Positions 48,592 to 59,251 are shown, counted from the stretch's first letter. The stretch: DNA of 64,000 bases from Pseudanabaena sp. (GCA_003249015.1 QBLS01000002.1:186001-250000), one strand, 5' to 3'. Numbers and translations: made by a program. Notes: generated by a model not told the origin, from the sequence alone.

Positions 48592-49101
48592 AACTTTAAA
48601 AATATGCAGATGCCGTAAAGTCCTATGCAGATCAGCAAAAACTTACTCTTCTTGATTTCCCCGCCGATTAGATAGCTTAGGAAGATTAGGTCTATGTTGA
48701 ACTCTATACTGAACCAATGCAGAGGTGACTTTATCTCTTTATTTACGACTCAGCGTATATTTAATCATAGTTCTATTTTAAAGATTTAGTAGCCTACACC
48801 ACATAATATTTAAGGAATTACTCCAACCCTAAACTCATTTTTTATAGCAGTAGTCACATGTATTAGGACAAAATCAAAACCCAGAAGACGAGTGGCGGCG
48901 CGAAGCGCCGCCACTCGTCTTCTGGGTTTTATGTGCTAACAAGAATTAGTACTTTTGAGCCACAGCGTTGTGATGCTCTTAATGCCTGACTCGTCTTCTG
49001 GGTTTTATGTGCTAACAAGAATTAGTACAGCTATAAAAAATGAGTTTTACAGTGAGAATTTCTGAACGAATTACTTAAAAACCAAATCAGATTATTGAAA
49101 T
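48592..49101. other. 510-bp gap with a bounded repeat element
   Basis: About 240 bp of promoter region for the LOV kinase, then the 48831-49047 element, then 54 bp before mnmE. Confidence 0.6.
48831..49047. mobile_element. 217-bp MITE-like element with 18-bp perfect inverted ends
   Basis: AAACTCATTTTTTATAGC (48831-48848) is exactly complementary to 49030-49047. Inside are a palindrome (48879-48931, GC-gaa-GC) and a perfect 40-bp direct repeat (48913-48952 and 48989-49028). No open frame of note. Confidence 0.72.
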
Positions 49102-50475
49102 ATGAGTTTGTCTGACACGATCGCCGCCATTGCCACCGCCATTTCTCCCCAACAAGGAAGTGTTGGTATCGTTAGGCTATCAGGGGATAGGGCTTTAAAA
49201 ATTGCTAAGGAAATTTTTAAAGCTGGTAATAAACAAACTTGGGAAAGCCATCGCATTCTCTATGGCTACATCACCCATCCCCATACCCATACGGTAATCG
49301 ATGAGAGCTTATTGCTAATCATGAAAGCACCGCGATCGTTTACAAGGGAAGATGTGGTTGAGTTTCACTGTCACGGGGGGATTATGGCGGTGCAGCAGGT
49401 GTTAAATCTATGTCTAGAGCAAGGCGCTAGGCTGGCGGAAGCAGGGGAATTTAGTTTACGCGCTTTTTTGAATGGGCGGATTGATCTGACACAGGCGGAA
49501 AGCATTAACGATCTAGTTGGCGCAAAATCAGCGCAGGCGGCTCAGTCCGCGATCGCCTCTCTGCGCGGCAAACTTGCCCAATCCCTCAAGCATTTGCGTG
49601 GTAAAGCCCTGAATATTTTGACGGAAATCGAAGCCAGAATTGACTTTGAAGATGATCTGCCGCCCCTTGATGTTGGTTGGGTCAAGGCGGAAATTGCCGA
49701 TATTTCCCAGCAGTCTCATCATATTTTGGCGACTGCCGATCGCGGAGAGTTGCTACGATCGGGCTTGAGGGTTGCTATTGTCGGTCGTCCAAATGTAGGT
49801 AAATCGAGTTTACTGAATGCTTGGAGCCGTAGCGATCGCGCGATCGTCACGGATTTACCTGGCACAACTCGCGACGTGGTGGATTCGCAGTTGGTGGTGG
49901 GTGGTATTCCTGTGCAGGTGCTGGATACCGCAGGAATTAGGGAAACGGAGGATGTAGTCGAAAAAATTGGTGTGGAGCGATCGCGCCAAGCGGCAAAGTC
50001 AGCGGACTTGGTATTGATGGTAATTGATGCGACAGTGGGCTGGACAGCAAAAGATGCCGAAATCTATGGGGGAGTTTGTGATCGCCCAGTTATTTTGGTA
50101 ATTAATAAAATCGATTTGATTCCAGATTTGCCGCTATTGCCCCCCAACTTGCAAGATAAGCGCATCGTCAAAACTGCGGCGGCTCAAAATCAAGGAATTG
50201 AGGACTTGGAAGCAGCTATTTTGGAGGCAATTCGCCAAGAACAAATTGTTGCTGCTAATTTTGAAGTGGCGATAAATCAGCGTCAAAAGGCTTGTTTACT
50301 CAGAGTTGTCCAGTCTCTCGATAATGTGCAAATTGCGATCGCCGATCAGTTGCCCCTAGATTTTTGGACGATTGACCTCCGCGCCGCCATCAGTGCGATC
50401 GGGGAGATTACAGGGGAAGAAGTGACAGAATCAGTTTTAGATCAAATCTTTAGCCGATTCTGCATCGGTAAATAA
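49102..50475 (+). CDS. mnmE: tRNA modification GTPase MnmE
   Basis: 457 residues. The N-terminal folate-binding domain ([22 protein letters not shown]) and helical domain surround a GTPase with G1 [10 protein letters not shown]2/G3 TTRD and DTAGIRET, and G4 NKID. The protein ends with the essential CIGK. With MnmG it modifies the wobble uridine of certain tRNAs. Single gene. Confidence 0.96.
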   Translation: MSLSDTIAAIATAISPQQGSVGIVRLSGDRALKIAKEIFKAGNKQTWESHRILYGYITHPHTHTVIDESLLLIMKAPRSFTREDVVEFHCHGGIMAVQQVLNLCLEQGARLAEAGEFSLRAFLNGRIDLTQAESINDLVGAKSAQAAQSAIASLRGKLAQSLKHLRGKALNILTEIEARIDFEDDLPPLDVGWVKAEIADISQQSHHILATADRGELLRSGLRVAIVGRPNVGKSSLLNAWSRSDRAIVTDLPGTTRDVVDSQLVVGGIPVQVLDTAGIRETEDVVEKIGVERSRQAAKSADLVLMVIDATVGWTAKDAEIYGGVCDRPVILVINKIDLIPDLPLLPPNLQDKRIVKTAAAQNQGIEDLEAAILEAIRQEQIVAANFEVAINQRQKACLLRVVQSLDNVQIAIADQLPLDFWTIDLRAAISAIGEITGEEVTESVLDQIFSRFCIGK

Positions 50476-50505
50476 TTGCGGCGCATATTTACCGATGTAA
50501 AAGTA

Positions 50506-50560
50506 AGGCTTCGACTTCGCTCAGCCAACATTAATTGTTGGCTGAGCGAAGTCGAAGCCT
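50506..50560. terminator. Repeat family B copy acting as terminator
   Basis: Perfect 25-nt arms (AGGCTTCGACTTCGCTCAGC...) with loop ttaat, then CTTTTT, between the convergent mnmE and ABC1 genes. Confidence 0.72.
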
Positions 50561-50564
50561 CTTT

Positions 50565-52487
50565 TTACCAACTGCGACCATTTACTGATCGCCTTAAACC
50601 AGCACCAACTAATTCCCTTTCTGGCTCAGAACTGAGATTCTTAGAGTCTTGATACTTTTTTTCATCACGCAATAGAACTTCACGCAAAGCCCTGACTGCG
50701 GAGCGTTGAGCTAACTTGGAAACGACATCTCGACCAAAGGTGAGCGTCTCACGCTTGGAGAGAATCCTTGTTGCAAGGGGGAAAATATCAGTGGGCGCGA
50801 TCGCCTTATCCTGTTGCAGCACAGTCCATAATCTAGCGATGTAGCTCAGACTTGAAGGACTCGAACCTTGATCTGACTTTAGGCGCGGATCAACGACAAT
50901 ATCGCCCATGATATTGCGTAGCCCTTGAGGTAAACGCTTGCTGGCTTCAACTTCTATACCTTTGACAATTTCATCAATAATGCGATCGTGCATGAACTCA
51001 CTGCGATCTGAAAGTAAAAAGTCAATTCCCTTGTCAAGAGTTCCACTTAAGTTGTAATCAGGATTGGTTTGAGCATTACTGAGGAGATTCTCTAAACGGT
51101 TCCATCGGAACTCGCCATCCCTAAACAACAAATCCTTGAGAGCCATCCGCAACTCTGGCGCAGAGTCATTAAGCAGTCGATTAGCCACATAGGGATAGGC
51201 GACAGCCAGCACTTTAAACTTCGGATCTACACTAAAAGCAATCCCTTCTAAAGTTACTAGCGATCGGATAATCAACGCATAGTAAGCAGGAACTTGGAAT
51301 GGATAATCATACATGATCTGCGAAAGTTGATCGGTCATGTCTTTGAAATCCATTTGCGTCAAGCTTAAGCCTTCAGGAGGGTTGAACACGCTAGACAAAG
51401 CGGGAACGATCGCCTCAAAATCAATATCTTCCGTCAAAAATCCCAATCTTACATAGTCTTTGGAAAGAGCATCAAAGTCCTTATTTACCAAATGGACGAT
51501 CGCCTCAATTAGACCAAATCTCTGTTCCGCCGAGACTTCACTCATCATGCCAAAATCTAGATAAGCAAGCCTACCATCGCCCATCACTAAGAGGTTGCCA
51601 GGATGTGGATCGGCGTGAAAATAGCCATAGTCAAGCAGTTGCCGCAAAGAACATTGCACCCCAACTTCGATAATGTGGCGACTATCAAATCCTGCTTGCT
51701 TTACCTTTTCGACATTGGTTAACTTAATTCCTTCAATCCATTCCATTGTCAACACTCGCTTAGCGGTGTAATTCCAATAGATTTTAGGAACATAAATTCC
51801 ATCCAAGCTGCCATAGTACTTAGCAAACTTTTCCGCATTCTGCCCCTCAAAGGTATAGTCCATTTCCTCAAAAATACGACTGGCAAATTCATCTAAAATG
51901 GCGGCGAGGTTGGTACGGATAAATTTAAAACTGCTTTTAAGCCAAGTGGCAATGCCGCGCAGTATGTACATATCAAGGGCAATACCTGCGGCGATGTCTG
52001 GGCGCTGTACCTTGATGGCAACAGCTTCACCCGTTCTTAGTCGTCCTTTATAGACCTGACCTAAGGAAGCGGCAGCGATCGGGTTTTCCGAAATCTCGGC
52101 ATATACCTCCGTCGGATCTGCCCCCAAAGCATCGCGGATAAATTGAAAGGCGATTTCGTTAGCAAAGGGAGGAAGCTGATCTTGCAGTTCGGCTAGCTCA
52201 TCCATAAATATGGGAGGCACAATGTCGGGGCGGGTAGAGAGTGCTTGCCCAATTTTGATGAAGGCGGGGCCGAGGCGAGTTAAAAGCTGGCGACACTCGA
52301 TCGCCAACTTTTTTAAGTTAGCCGCCGATGATTTGGCGCTAAACCTCAATCGTAAAACCAACCAAATTAGGGGGACAAAAATCACTATGCAGCGCCACCA
52401 AACCTTAAGAGGTTGGTTGCGATAATAATTGGCGATCGCCTCAATGTCATAACGATCTAACTCAAAGTCTTTTTTGGTAGCGGGCAT
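50565..52487 (-). CDS. ABC1/UbiB-family atypical kinase
   Basis: 640 residues. The ABC1 hallmark LGPAFIKIGQALSTRPD, the A-rich loop AAASLGQVYKG, Lys in VAIKVQRP, HADPHPGNLLV and DFGMM are all present. The region has an N-terminal hydrophobic stretch (IVIFVPLIWLVLRL) and a C-terminal helical tail. Such proteins support quinone or prenyl-lipid synthesis in plastids and cyanobacteria. Confidence 0.92.
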   Translation of the reverse strand: MPATKKDFELDRYDIEAIANYYRNQPLKVWWRCIVIFVPLIWLVLRLRFSAKSSAANLKKLAIECRQLLTRLGPAFIKIGQALSTRPDIVPPIFMDELAELQDQLPPFANEIAFQFIRDALGADPTEVYAEISENPIAAASLGQVYKGRLRTGEAVAIKVQRPDIAAGIALDMYILRGIATWLKSSFKFIRTNLAAILDEFASRIFEEMDYTFEGQNAEKFAKYYGSLDGIYVPKIYWNYTAKRVLTMEWIEGIKLTNVEKVKQAGFDSRHIIEVGVQCSLRQLLDYGYFHADPHPGNLLVMGDGRLAYLDFGMMSEVSAEQRFGLIEAIVHLVNKDFDALSKDYVRLGFLTEDIDFEAIVPALSSVFNPPEGLSLTQMDFKDMTDQLSQIMYDYPFQVPAYYALIIRSLVTLEGIAFSVDPKFKVLAVAYPYVANRLLNDSAPELRMALKDLLFRDGEFRWNRLENLLSNAQTNPDYNLSGTLDKGIDFLLSDRSEFMHDRIIDEIVKGIEVEASKRLPQGLRNIMGDIVVDPRLKSDQGSSPSSLSYIARLWTVLQQDKAIAPTDIFPLATRILSKRETLTFGRDVVSKLAQRSAVRALREVLLRDEKKYQDSKNLSSEPERELVGAGLRRSVNGRSW

Positions 52488-52534
52488 AGGATTCTCTCAG
52501 ACTTGGCGTACAGATAGCTTTTCAGACGGTTTGA

Positions 52535-52575
52535 CAAGAGTTAATTGCTTGCCCAAGGCAAGCAATTAACTCTTG
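52535..52575. repeat. 41-bp palindrome, GCC-caa-GGC apex
   Basis: Perfect 19-nt arms CAAGAGTTAATTGCTTGCC, upstream of the ABC1 gene. Confidence 0.85.
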
Positions 52576-52690
52576 CTTCACAAGGTTCAAAAATACTACA
52601 CATTATTTTAACAATTTGTTACAGGATTCGGGATAACTCTCTAGGCATAACCGCAAAAGCAAATAGAGACAAAGCCTCCCCTCCCTTTCT

Positions 52691-52729
52691 GCATTTTGAT
52701 GGCGCGGCTGAGCCGCGCCATCAAAATGC
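52691..52729. terminator. Palindrome abutting aroA stop
   Basis: Perfect 18-nt arms GCATTTTGATGGCGCGGC around tga; the aroA stop begins at the next base. Terminator candidate. Confidence 0.7.
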
Positions 52730-54064
52730 TCAGCTAAATAAGCTTTGCAAAGTTGGGATAAACGATGGATAGGAAATCGCCGCCGATTCGGCACGATTAA
52801 TCGATGTTTTGCCCTTGGCAACCAAAGCCGCGATCGCCAAACTCATCGCCACCCGATGATCGTCATAGCTTTCGACCTCAGTGCCAGTCAAGATTTTGCC
52901 GCCCACGATCTCCATACCATCGGGATGCTCGGTGACGGTTGCTCCGAGCTTAGTCATCTCTTTGACCATGGCTATAATCCGATCGCTTTCTTTGACCCGC
53001 AACTCTTCCGCATCGGCGATAACGGTTGTCCCTTGGGCGCAAGCCGCCGCGATCGCCAAAATCGGAATCTCGTCAATGAGCCTCGGGATTACCGCTCCAT
53101 CAATGCGACAAGCCTTGAGAACTGCCGAGCGAACTCGCAAATCGGCAACAGGTTCACCAGTGACATCACGGCGATTTTCATAGGTGATATCGGCTCCCAT
53201 TTCGGCAAGAACTTCTAAAATCCCCGTCCGCGTAGGATTGATCCCCACATTTTCAATTAACAGGTCGGAATTAGGGACTATAGAAGCTGCTACCAACCAA
53301 AAGGCTGCTGAGCTAATGTCCCCTGGGACAGTCACTTCTTGCCCTACCAGTTTTGCGCCGCCCTTTACTGAAACTGTATTGCTATCAATATCAACTGTCA
53401 CATTTGCCCCAAAAGCAGACAGCATTCTCTCGCTATGGTCACGCGATCGCTCTGGCTCGGTGATCATCGTTTCGCCATCGGTCATCAGTCCCGCCAACAT
53501 AATGCATGACTTTACCTGTGCGGAGGCAACAGGGGATTGGTAGTGGATTGCTTTGAGGTTCTGTCCCACGATCGCTAGAGGTGCGCGAGCTGCGTTTTCC
53601 CTGCCCCAAATATTTGCCCCCATTTGTCGCAAAGGGTTGACCACACGGGACATTGGGCGCGATCGCAAAGAGCGATCGCCCGTAACCGTAAAAAAGCGAT
53701 CGGGGTGACTTGCCAAAATCCCCAACATCAACCGTAAAGTTGTCCCCGAATTACCTGCATTCAAGACATCAAGTGGTTCCTTAAGATTGCCAAGTCCAAT
53801 CCCTCTAATCGTCACCAATTCGGAATTTAGTTCTGAAATGTCCGCTCCCATCGCGGAAAAGCAAGCGGCTGTACTGCGGGGATCTTCACCCAAAAGTAGC
53901 CCCCTAATCGTTGTCTCTCCTTCGGCGAGGGAGCCAAGCATCAAAGCTCGATGGGATATGGATTTGTCGCCTGGAATCGTAATCTTCCCACACAGTCCCT
54001 TTGAAAGTTGACTAGCATCAATGTTGAGGCGGTGATGGCTTTGGGTTGTATCGAGGTCAATCAT
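52730..54064 (-). CDS. aroA: 3-phosphoshikimate 1-carboxyvinyltransferase (EPSP synthase)
   Basis: 444 residues from the ATG at 54064; 37 more codons upstream are repeat sequence and are excluded. Motifs: [86 protein letters not shown] and [14 protein letters not shown]. It joins shikimate-3-phosphate and PEP in aromatic synthesis. The sequence reads GNSGTT, so it cannot be classed for glyphosate response from this alone. Confidence 0.95.
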   Translation of the reverse strand: MIDLDTTQSHHRLNIDASQLSKGLCGKITIPGDKSISHRALMLGSLAEGETTIRGLLLGEDPRSTAACFSAMGADISELNSELVTIRGIGLGNLKEPLDVLNAGNSGTTLRLMLGILASHPDRFFTVTGDRSLRSRPMSRVVNPLRQMGANIWGRENAARAPLAIVGQNLKAIHYQSPVASAQVKSCIMLAGLMTDGETMITEPERSRDHSERMLSAFGANVTVDIDSNTVSVKGGAKLVGQEVTVPGDISSAAFWLVAASIVPNSDLLIENVGINPTRTGILEVLAEMGADITYENRRDVTGEPVADLRVRSAVLKACRIDGAVIPRLIDEIPILAIAAACAQGTTVIADAEELRVKESDRIIAMVKEMTKLGATVTEHPDGMEIVGGKILTGTEVESYDDHRVAMSLAIAALVAKGKTSINRAESAAISYPSFIPTLQSLFS

Positions 54065-54109
54065 GTTAAAGTCAATAGCTATTAGTATTAGATTACAGCG
54101 CTTTGCGCT

Positions 54110-54170
54110 CAAACCCAAACCAAGAAAAATTTTGAAAGCGTTGCAAAGCAACGCTTTCAAAATTTTTCTT
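54110..54170. repeat. Palindrome, TGC-aaa-GCA apex
   Basis: AAACCAAGAAAAATTTTG..., an imperfect copy of the 41293-41353 sequence, with the same left flank CAGCGCTTTGCGCTCAA. Confidence 0.8.
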
Positions 54171-54253
54171 TGCATAGGAAATAATTTTTTGGAGCGGCGG
54201 CTTCAAAAATTTATTTCTCACGTATCGGCGAAAATTACTATTACCAGCTTTTT

Positions 54254-54844
54254 ATGAACCCCACAGAACCAGATGCGATCGCCACAGATACCATAGATAA
54301 CACTTTGGCTAAGCCACCTCAGAGCTTAGGCACATTTTTAGATCGCCTCTACGGAACTTTGTTTCTACCAAGTTTCACATTTGAGCAACTTAAAGCCGAT
54401 CCTTCTTTTAAACAAGCAGCTTTTATAGTTGCGCTGGTAAATGTTTTAGAATCGCTGCGGCTGAGTCAAGTTGGCATAATTTCTCTAATTGGCGCATCGA
54501 TTGGTGGTTTGGTTGGTTGGTTATTTTTTACTTTCTTGCTAAAGCAATTGGCTAGTGCTTTTCAAAAAGAGGTGTCTATGCCTGAGTTGCTGACTTTGAC
54601 AGGGTTTGCCAGTCTGCCTTGGGTGTTTATGGCTCCTGCCCTTAGCCTGCCACCACGCTTACGACTACTTGCCGCGATCGCAGTAATTATTTGGTTCATT
54701 ACGTGGCAGATTTGGAGTACTTCGATTGCTCTCAGTATTAAAAGTTGGAAAACCCTCGCCATTATCCCCCTCGCCATTTCGGGTGGAGTAGTGGCTTTAA
54801 TTTGGCTGGGCAATACTTTCAAAATTTTATTCAGTATTCTCTAG
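54254..54844 (+). CDS. Yip1-family membrane protein
   Basis: 196 residues. A soluble N-terminus (FLDRLYGTLFLPSFTFEQLKAD) precedes about five hydrophobic helices, with the Yip1-like LTLTGFASLPWVFMAPALSL. Function unknown in bacteria. No ribosome site is clear. Confidence 0.75.
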   Translation: MNPTEPDAIATDTIDNTLAKPPQSLGTFLDRLYGTLFLPSFTFEQLKADPSFKQAAFIVALVNVLESLRLSQVGIISLIGASIGGLVGWLFFTFLLKQLASAFQKEVSMPELLTLTGFASLPWVFMAPALSLPPRLRLLAAIAVIIWFITWQIWSTSIALSIKSWKTLAIIPLAISGGVVALIWLGNTFKILFSIL

Positions 54845-54910
54845 ACTATTTTTGAAAGTACAAGCCACATCTCGCAATCCACAACAATCAGTTCCACAGC
54901 CTTGGCTTTT

Positions 54911-55019
54911 AGAAACCATGTAAGAATTATCCAGATCCCCCCACCTCTCTTTAGAAAGGGGGATTGAGGGGAGTCTGTTAGGGCTTTTGACAGCAGCAAG
55001 TAATTCTTAAATGGTTTCT
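54911..55019. mobile_element. 109-bp MITE-like element
   Basis: AGAAACCATGTAAGAATTA at the left end and its near-complement at 55001-55019 form inverted ends of about 19 bp. The right end includes the first base of the REC-EAL stop codon. The interior holds CCCCC/GGGGG tracts. Confidence 0.6.
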
Positions 55020-56263
55020 TAAAATACTTGATGAGTTTTCAAAAACTGCACTACTCCTAGACAGTCGAGGGGTTTGGAGTACAAATATCCCTGACCGTAG
55101 GAACTAGAGAGAGACAGATAAAATAATTTTTTCAAAACTTCTAACTGTTCTAAAGTCTCAATACCTTCAACCACAACCTCTTTCCCCAGAGAAAAAGCTA
55201 GAGAAGCAATAGCTTTAACAATTACCCACTCTCCGTTGTAAATGAAAGATCGATCAATCTTGAGGATATCAATTGGGAAGTCAGTCAAACGACGCAATGA
55301 CGAATAACCTGTTCCAAAATCGTCGATGCAAAACTGAACCCCCAAATCTTTCAACTGATGAAGAATTTGCATGGTGCGATCTTGATCGCCCATGACTGTA
55401 CTTTCAGTGATTTCTAATTTCAAACAATTTGGCTTAATTTCGTACTTATCTAATATTTCACTGATATAAAGAACTAGATTAAATTCGGAAATTTGTTTTG
55501 TTGAGACATTCACACTCATTGTCAAATCCTGCTGATCGGGGAAATTTCCTTTCCATTCCCTTAGCTGTTTACAGGCAGTTTCAATAACCCATCGACCAAC
55601 AGAATAAATCAATTCTGTAGCTTCAATAATTTCAATAAAATGGATAGGAGTGACTACCCCTCTATCTGGATGTCGCCATCGCAGTAACGCTTCAAATCCA
55701 GAAAGCTGATTGGTCTGAAAATTAACAATTGGTTGATAAAAGAGTTCCATTTGGTCTAGTTCTATAGCCGTTTGAATCTCTGCATGTAAGCTCCAATCAA
55801 ATCCTGTGAGGGTGGAAAGTTGCTTTTTTAAAATGACATTTTGACTTTCCAGCATTCTCGTTTGCTCTAGTAGTTGCGCTTGCAATGAACTAACCCGCAA
55901 ATGAGTTTCTACCCTTGCTAATACTTCAATTAGGTGAAATGGCTTGTTGATAAAGTCAACCCCGCCCATAGAGAAAGCTTCAACCTTCTCCTCAACGTTT
56001 TCAATAGCACTAATAAAAATAATGGGTATATGATGGGTAATAGCATCTTTTTTTAAGCTGCGACAAACTTGATAGCCGTTCATATTCGGCATTTTTATAT
56101 CCAATAAAATCAAGTTGGGGATATGTGTTTTTGTTAAGGCGATCGCATCTATTCCATTATTAGCCTCTATTACCTTATAACCTTGATTTGAAAGCATATT
56201 CGATAGAATTTTGAGATTGTATTGAGCGTCATCGACGATCAAAATAGTGGCGTTGCTTTCCAT
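55019..56263 (-). CDS. Response regulator c-di-GMP phosphodiesterase (REC-EAL)
   Basis: 414 residues. Receiver (ILIVDDAQYNLK, LLDIKMPNMNG, INKPFH), a helical linker, and an EAL domain with EAL at 191-193, EITEST, DDFGTGYSSLRRL, KIDRSF and QGYLYSKP. No GGDEF domain, so it should only degrade c-di-GMP. It is single; its kinase is unknown. The gene stop overlaps a MITE-like element. Confidence 0.93.
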   Translation of the reverse strand: MESNATILIVDDAQYNLKILSNMLSNQGYKVIEANNGIDAIALTKTHIPNLILLDIKMPNMNGYQVCRSLKKDAITHHIPIIFISAIENVEEKVEAFSMGGVDFINKPFHLIEVLARVETHLRVSSLQAQLLEQTRMLESQNVILKKQLSTLTGFDWSLHAEIQTAIELDQMELFYQPIVNFQTNQLSGFEALLRWRHPDRGVVTPIHFIEIIEATELIYSVGRWVIETACKQLREWKGNFPDQQDLTMSVNVSTKQISEFNLVLYISEILDKYEIKPNCLKLEITESTVMGDQDRTMQILHQLKDLGVQFCIDDFGTGYSSLRRLTDFPIDILKIDRSFIYNGEWVIVKAIASLAFSLGKEVVVEGIETLEQLEVLKKLFYLSLSSSYGQGYLYSKPLDCLGVVQFLKTHQVF

Positions 56264-56590
56264 TTCAAGATGCTATATTTATCAGCTATCTATCGATTAT
56301 ACTCCGCTTGCAGCGCTAAAAAAAAATCTTATAATCTTGTTGGTTTAAGTATTGTGTAGTTATGCCAAACTCCAAACTAGTCGCTTAACTCGGTGGTATT
56401 AATGCAATTATTCTCATCAGTTTTTTGGGGCATTGACTCTAAAAAATCTCCAAATCGTTTTCCTTGAAAGCTTGCACTGCCTAATTTAAAGGCTTTGTAG
56501 CTTTGAGACTTACAGTACAGTAGCAATCCGACCTGCGAAAAGTTAATATATACAGTATAAAATAAGTAAGCCCGATGTCATGAGAGCCTT
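56264..56590. other. 327-bp gap, divergent promoters only
   Basis: Between divergent genes. AT-rich; TATAAAAT near 56555 could serve the rightward gene. No repeat or gene is seen. Confidence 0.4.
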
Positions 56591-57964
56591 ATGGAGTCTG
56601 ACCAATTGCCTGTGGAAGAAAATTTGAATACTTTTTCTGATGTTTCTTGCCAAGAAGAATCCTCAGAAGTGATTGATCCCGTTGAGGATGAATCAGCGAA
56701 TATCCCAGAACCTGAAGAAGTTGAGAAAGTGGAAGTAAATTCTTCCCTAACTGAAATTGTGACCTTTGAATTAGAAGAAAAGAACCAAGAGGCAAGTTCA
56801 GTAGGGACAATCACTCCAGAATCATTAGTAGTTATGACAGATATTGAGAGGCTAAAGCAAGAACAAGAAAGATTGAGAACTGAGATTGATCATCTCAAAG
56901 ACACTAAGTCTAAAATTTTAGAATCGCAAATTGATGATCTGCAATCGGGGATAATCCGTATATCTCAAGCTGATCTCGCTCGCCTCGAATATCAAAAACA
57001 AGAACTTCAAGCTGCGATCGCTGTCCTCGAAAAGCGAAAAGATCGTCTCGACAAAGAAATGGCAACTACCTACGCAGGTGCGTCTCAAGACATTGCTGTG
57101 AGAGTGCAAGGTTTTAAAGACTATTTAGTGGGTAGCTTGCAAGACTTGGTAGCAAGTGCCGAAAAGCTTAATCTCACCCCTCCGCCTACCAAGCCAGATC
57201 TGGAACCTGTCGTCACCACTGACAAAAAGGCTGCCCCAGAAGCAGAGCCACTATTGCTATCTGCCCAGACCTTTGCTGACTATAAGCAGCGCGTCGAACA
57301 ACTCCTAGATCGTTATCGCACCTTGCCAGACTACTATGGTCCCGCATGGAAGCTCAGACGGACATTTGAGCAAGTCCATGCCGATCGCGTTTCTAAGTGG
57401 TTCTTTGAGCAGTCAGGACGCGGTGCAATCCGCACCATGGGAACTCGATTGCAAAATATCCTAGTTGCTGCCGCTGCAATATCAGTGCTGAAGGCTGTTT
57501 ATGGCGAAAAACTGCGAGTGCTGGTACTTGCCACATCGCCCGAACGCCTTGGAGAATGGCGACGAGGTTTTCAAGATTGCCTCGGTTTAACTAGGGAACA
57601 CTTTGGCTCCGATAAAGGCATAGCGCTATTTGAAGATCCTGAACCCTTGGCAACTAAAGGCGATCGCCTTGTCAATGAGAAACTAATGCCCATCGTGGTA
57701 ATTGATGAATCAGAAGAATTAATTGCAGTGGATCTGCTGCGATTTCCTTTGCTGATTGCTTTTGGTGGTGCACCTGAGTCCAGACCGCCCACCCCATCTG
57801 CTTACACAAGCAATCGCGAAAACTCAAATAGTAGGGACTATATCCGCGACAACCCTCGCGAGTATAGTCAAAGCTATGGTTCACGCGAGCCACGAGATTA
57901 CTCTAGTCGTAACTATGGCAGCGATCGAGGTCGCAACAATCAAGAATCTGATTGGGACTGGTAA
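56591..57964 (+). CDS. DUF3086 protein, cyanobacterial, function unknown
   Basis: 457 residues. An acidic N-terminus (1-75) and a coiled coil (80-160: RLKQEQERLRTEIDHL, QDLARLEYQ-like heptads) lead to the DUF3086 globular part (about 215-390: YYGPAWKLRRTFEQVHADRVSKWFF, VVIDESEELI). The C-terminal 60 residues are disordered and rich in Ser, Arg, Tyr and Asn (SSRNYGSDRGRNN). The stop lies in a palindrome. Confidence 0.82.
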   Translation: MESDQLPVEENLNTFSDVSCQEESSEVIDPVEDESANIPEPEEVEKVEVNSSLTEIVTFELEEKNQEASSVGTITPESLVVMTDIERLKQEQERLRTEIDHLKDTKSKILESQIDDLQSGIIRISQADLARLEYQKQELQAAIAVLEKRKDRLDKEMATTYAGASQDIAVRVQGFKDYLVGSLQDLVASAEKLNLTPPPTKPDLEPVVTTDKKAAPEAEPLLLSAQTFADYKQRVEQLLDRYRTLPDYYGPAWKLRRTFEQVHADRVSKWFFEQSGRGAIRTMGTRLQNILVAAAAISVLKAVYGEKLRVLVLATSPERLGEWRRGFQDCLGLTREHFGSDKGIALFEDPEPLATKGDRLVNEKLMPIVVIDESEELIAVDLLRFPLLIAFGGAPESRPPTPSAYTSNRENSNSRDYIRDNPREYSQSYGSREPRDYSSRNYGSDRGRNNQESDWDW

Positions 57965-58003
57965 AGAAAAAGCGGCGCAATGCGCCGCTTTTTCTTTACC
58001 AGT
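57957..58003. terminator. 47-bp palindrome over DUF3086 stop
   Basis: Perfect 22-nt arms ACTGGTAAAGAAAAAGCGGC... around aat, with A5/T5 tracts, between convergent genes. Bidirectional terminator candidate. Confidence 0.8.
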
Positions 58004-58043
58004 TACCAAAGCAGATAGTTATGCTGCTTTGGGTCAAGAGAGG

Positions 58044-58898
58044 TTATTTTTTCTTAGGAGCTGCTGGTTTGGCTGTGTTAGCGGGAGCAGTCCTTGCGGG
58101 AGCAACTTGGGGCTGATTTGACTGAGGACTGTTCTTGAGGATGTATTCAAAGGATGTGCGTGATGGCACAAACTGAAAACGCTCAACTTCAGGATTGGGT
58201 TTATTGTCCTTAGAAACCATCGAGTCTAAAACCTGAAATAAGGAGGCAACTTGAATTTTGGTTGCCTTGGCAACTTCAGGTTGCTCTTTGCCAGCACGAT
58301 CAAGCAGACTTTGGAGATCGGTTTTGTCAAGGAAGAATGGCACAACTTGCTCTTTCTTACCATTTTGGTCGATGCTCATCGTCAATAGACCTTGGCTATT
58401 GGGCTGTCCACCAGTCGCAAAGAAAACGGGCACATTAGGGATCTTGTCAGCAGCTATACCTTGAGATACTAAAATTGTCCGCGCTGAATCAATGCTTGCC
58501 TTCGAGGGAATAAACTGGAAGACTAATTTTTTATCCTTATTTTGACGGATCACCTGATAAGCATCATTCATCGATCGCACGACAATCTGAGCTTTTTTAC
58601 CAATTTCAGGGTTTGATTTTTTAACCTGACTCAACATCATTTGAGCTTCGTCAGGGCTGAGGAAGAAGAACAAAAGCTGACTATCATCAGGTTTAGCATT
58701 TGCCTGTGGAGGCACGGCTCCTAAAAGAGGAGCGCCTTTGTCATCTGTGATCGTGAAAACAGGAATACTGCCTAGACGCTCTAAAACCTGTGCCTCAGTG
58801 AGAGCTTCAGCCTTGAGAGTAAATATGGGACTAACAGCGATCGCCCCTGAAACACTTGCTGCGGCTGCTAGCTTAACCAATGACTTAAACACGAGCAT
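58044..58898 (-). CDS. Tic22-family protein
   Basis: 284 residues from the ATG at 58898, backed by AGGAGA just upstream; the frame opens 29 codons earlier. A signal peptide (SLVKLAAAASVSGAIAVSP) is followed by two Tic22-like repeats (VPVFFATGG, PVFTITD, QVVPFFLDKTDLQ, FQFIPSK). Cyanobacterial Tic22 is periplasmic and assists outer-membrane protein insertion. The tail is Pro/Ala rich. Confidence 0.85.
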   Translation of the reverse strand: MLVFKSLVKLAAAASVSGAIAVSPIFTLKAEALTEAQVLERLGSIPVFTITDDKGAPLLGAVPPQANAKPDDSQLLFFFLSPDEAQMMLSQVKKSNPEIGKKAQIVVRSMNDAYQVIRQNKDKKLVFQFIPSKASIDSARTILVSQGIAADKIPNVPVFFATGGQPNSQGLLTMSIDQNGKKEQVVPFFLDKTDLQSLLDRAGKEQPEVAKATKIQVASLFQVLDSMVSKDNKPNPEVERFQFVPSRTSFEYILKNSPQSNQPQVAPARTAPANTAKPAAPKKK

Positions 58899-59196
58899 AT
58901 TTCTCCTAGCTACAATACTGATTGGGATTTGGGGGAAAGTTAACAAAATTGAAAATGTATAAAGTGGATGAACGGCAATTGTCAAAAGCCTAAATTTGAC
59001 TGCAACTTTAACAACAACTCACCTCAAAAGGCAACCTTTTTAGATAAGCTTAAATCTCTTGTAACCTACTTGCCTAGCATTAAATGACCGATTGGCAGAT
59101 ATTATAGTTCCAACTCTTGCGATATCTCAAAATCTCAGCAAAATTTTAAAATGCTAGCCAAGCTATAGCAGTCCTAAATCATGTATGAGAAAGATA

Positions 59197-59251
59197 GGGC
59201 TTCGGCTTCGCTCAGCCATCAATACAAGTTGGCTGAGCGAAGTCGAAGCCC
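59197..59251. repeat. Repeat family B copy
   Basis: GGGCTTCGGCTTCGCTCAGCC and its complement (one mismatch), preceded by TATAGCAGTCC, a start shared with other repeats here. Confidence 0.8.

Noticed and set aside
52545-53543. Forward-strand frames opposite aroA
   Set aside because: They are antisense shadows of a well-conserved gene, without ribosome sites or recognisable products.
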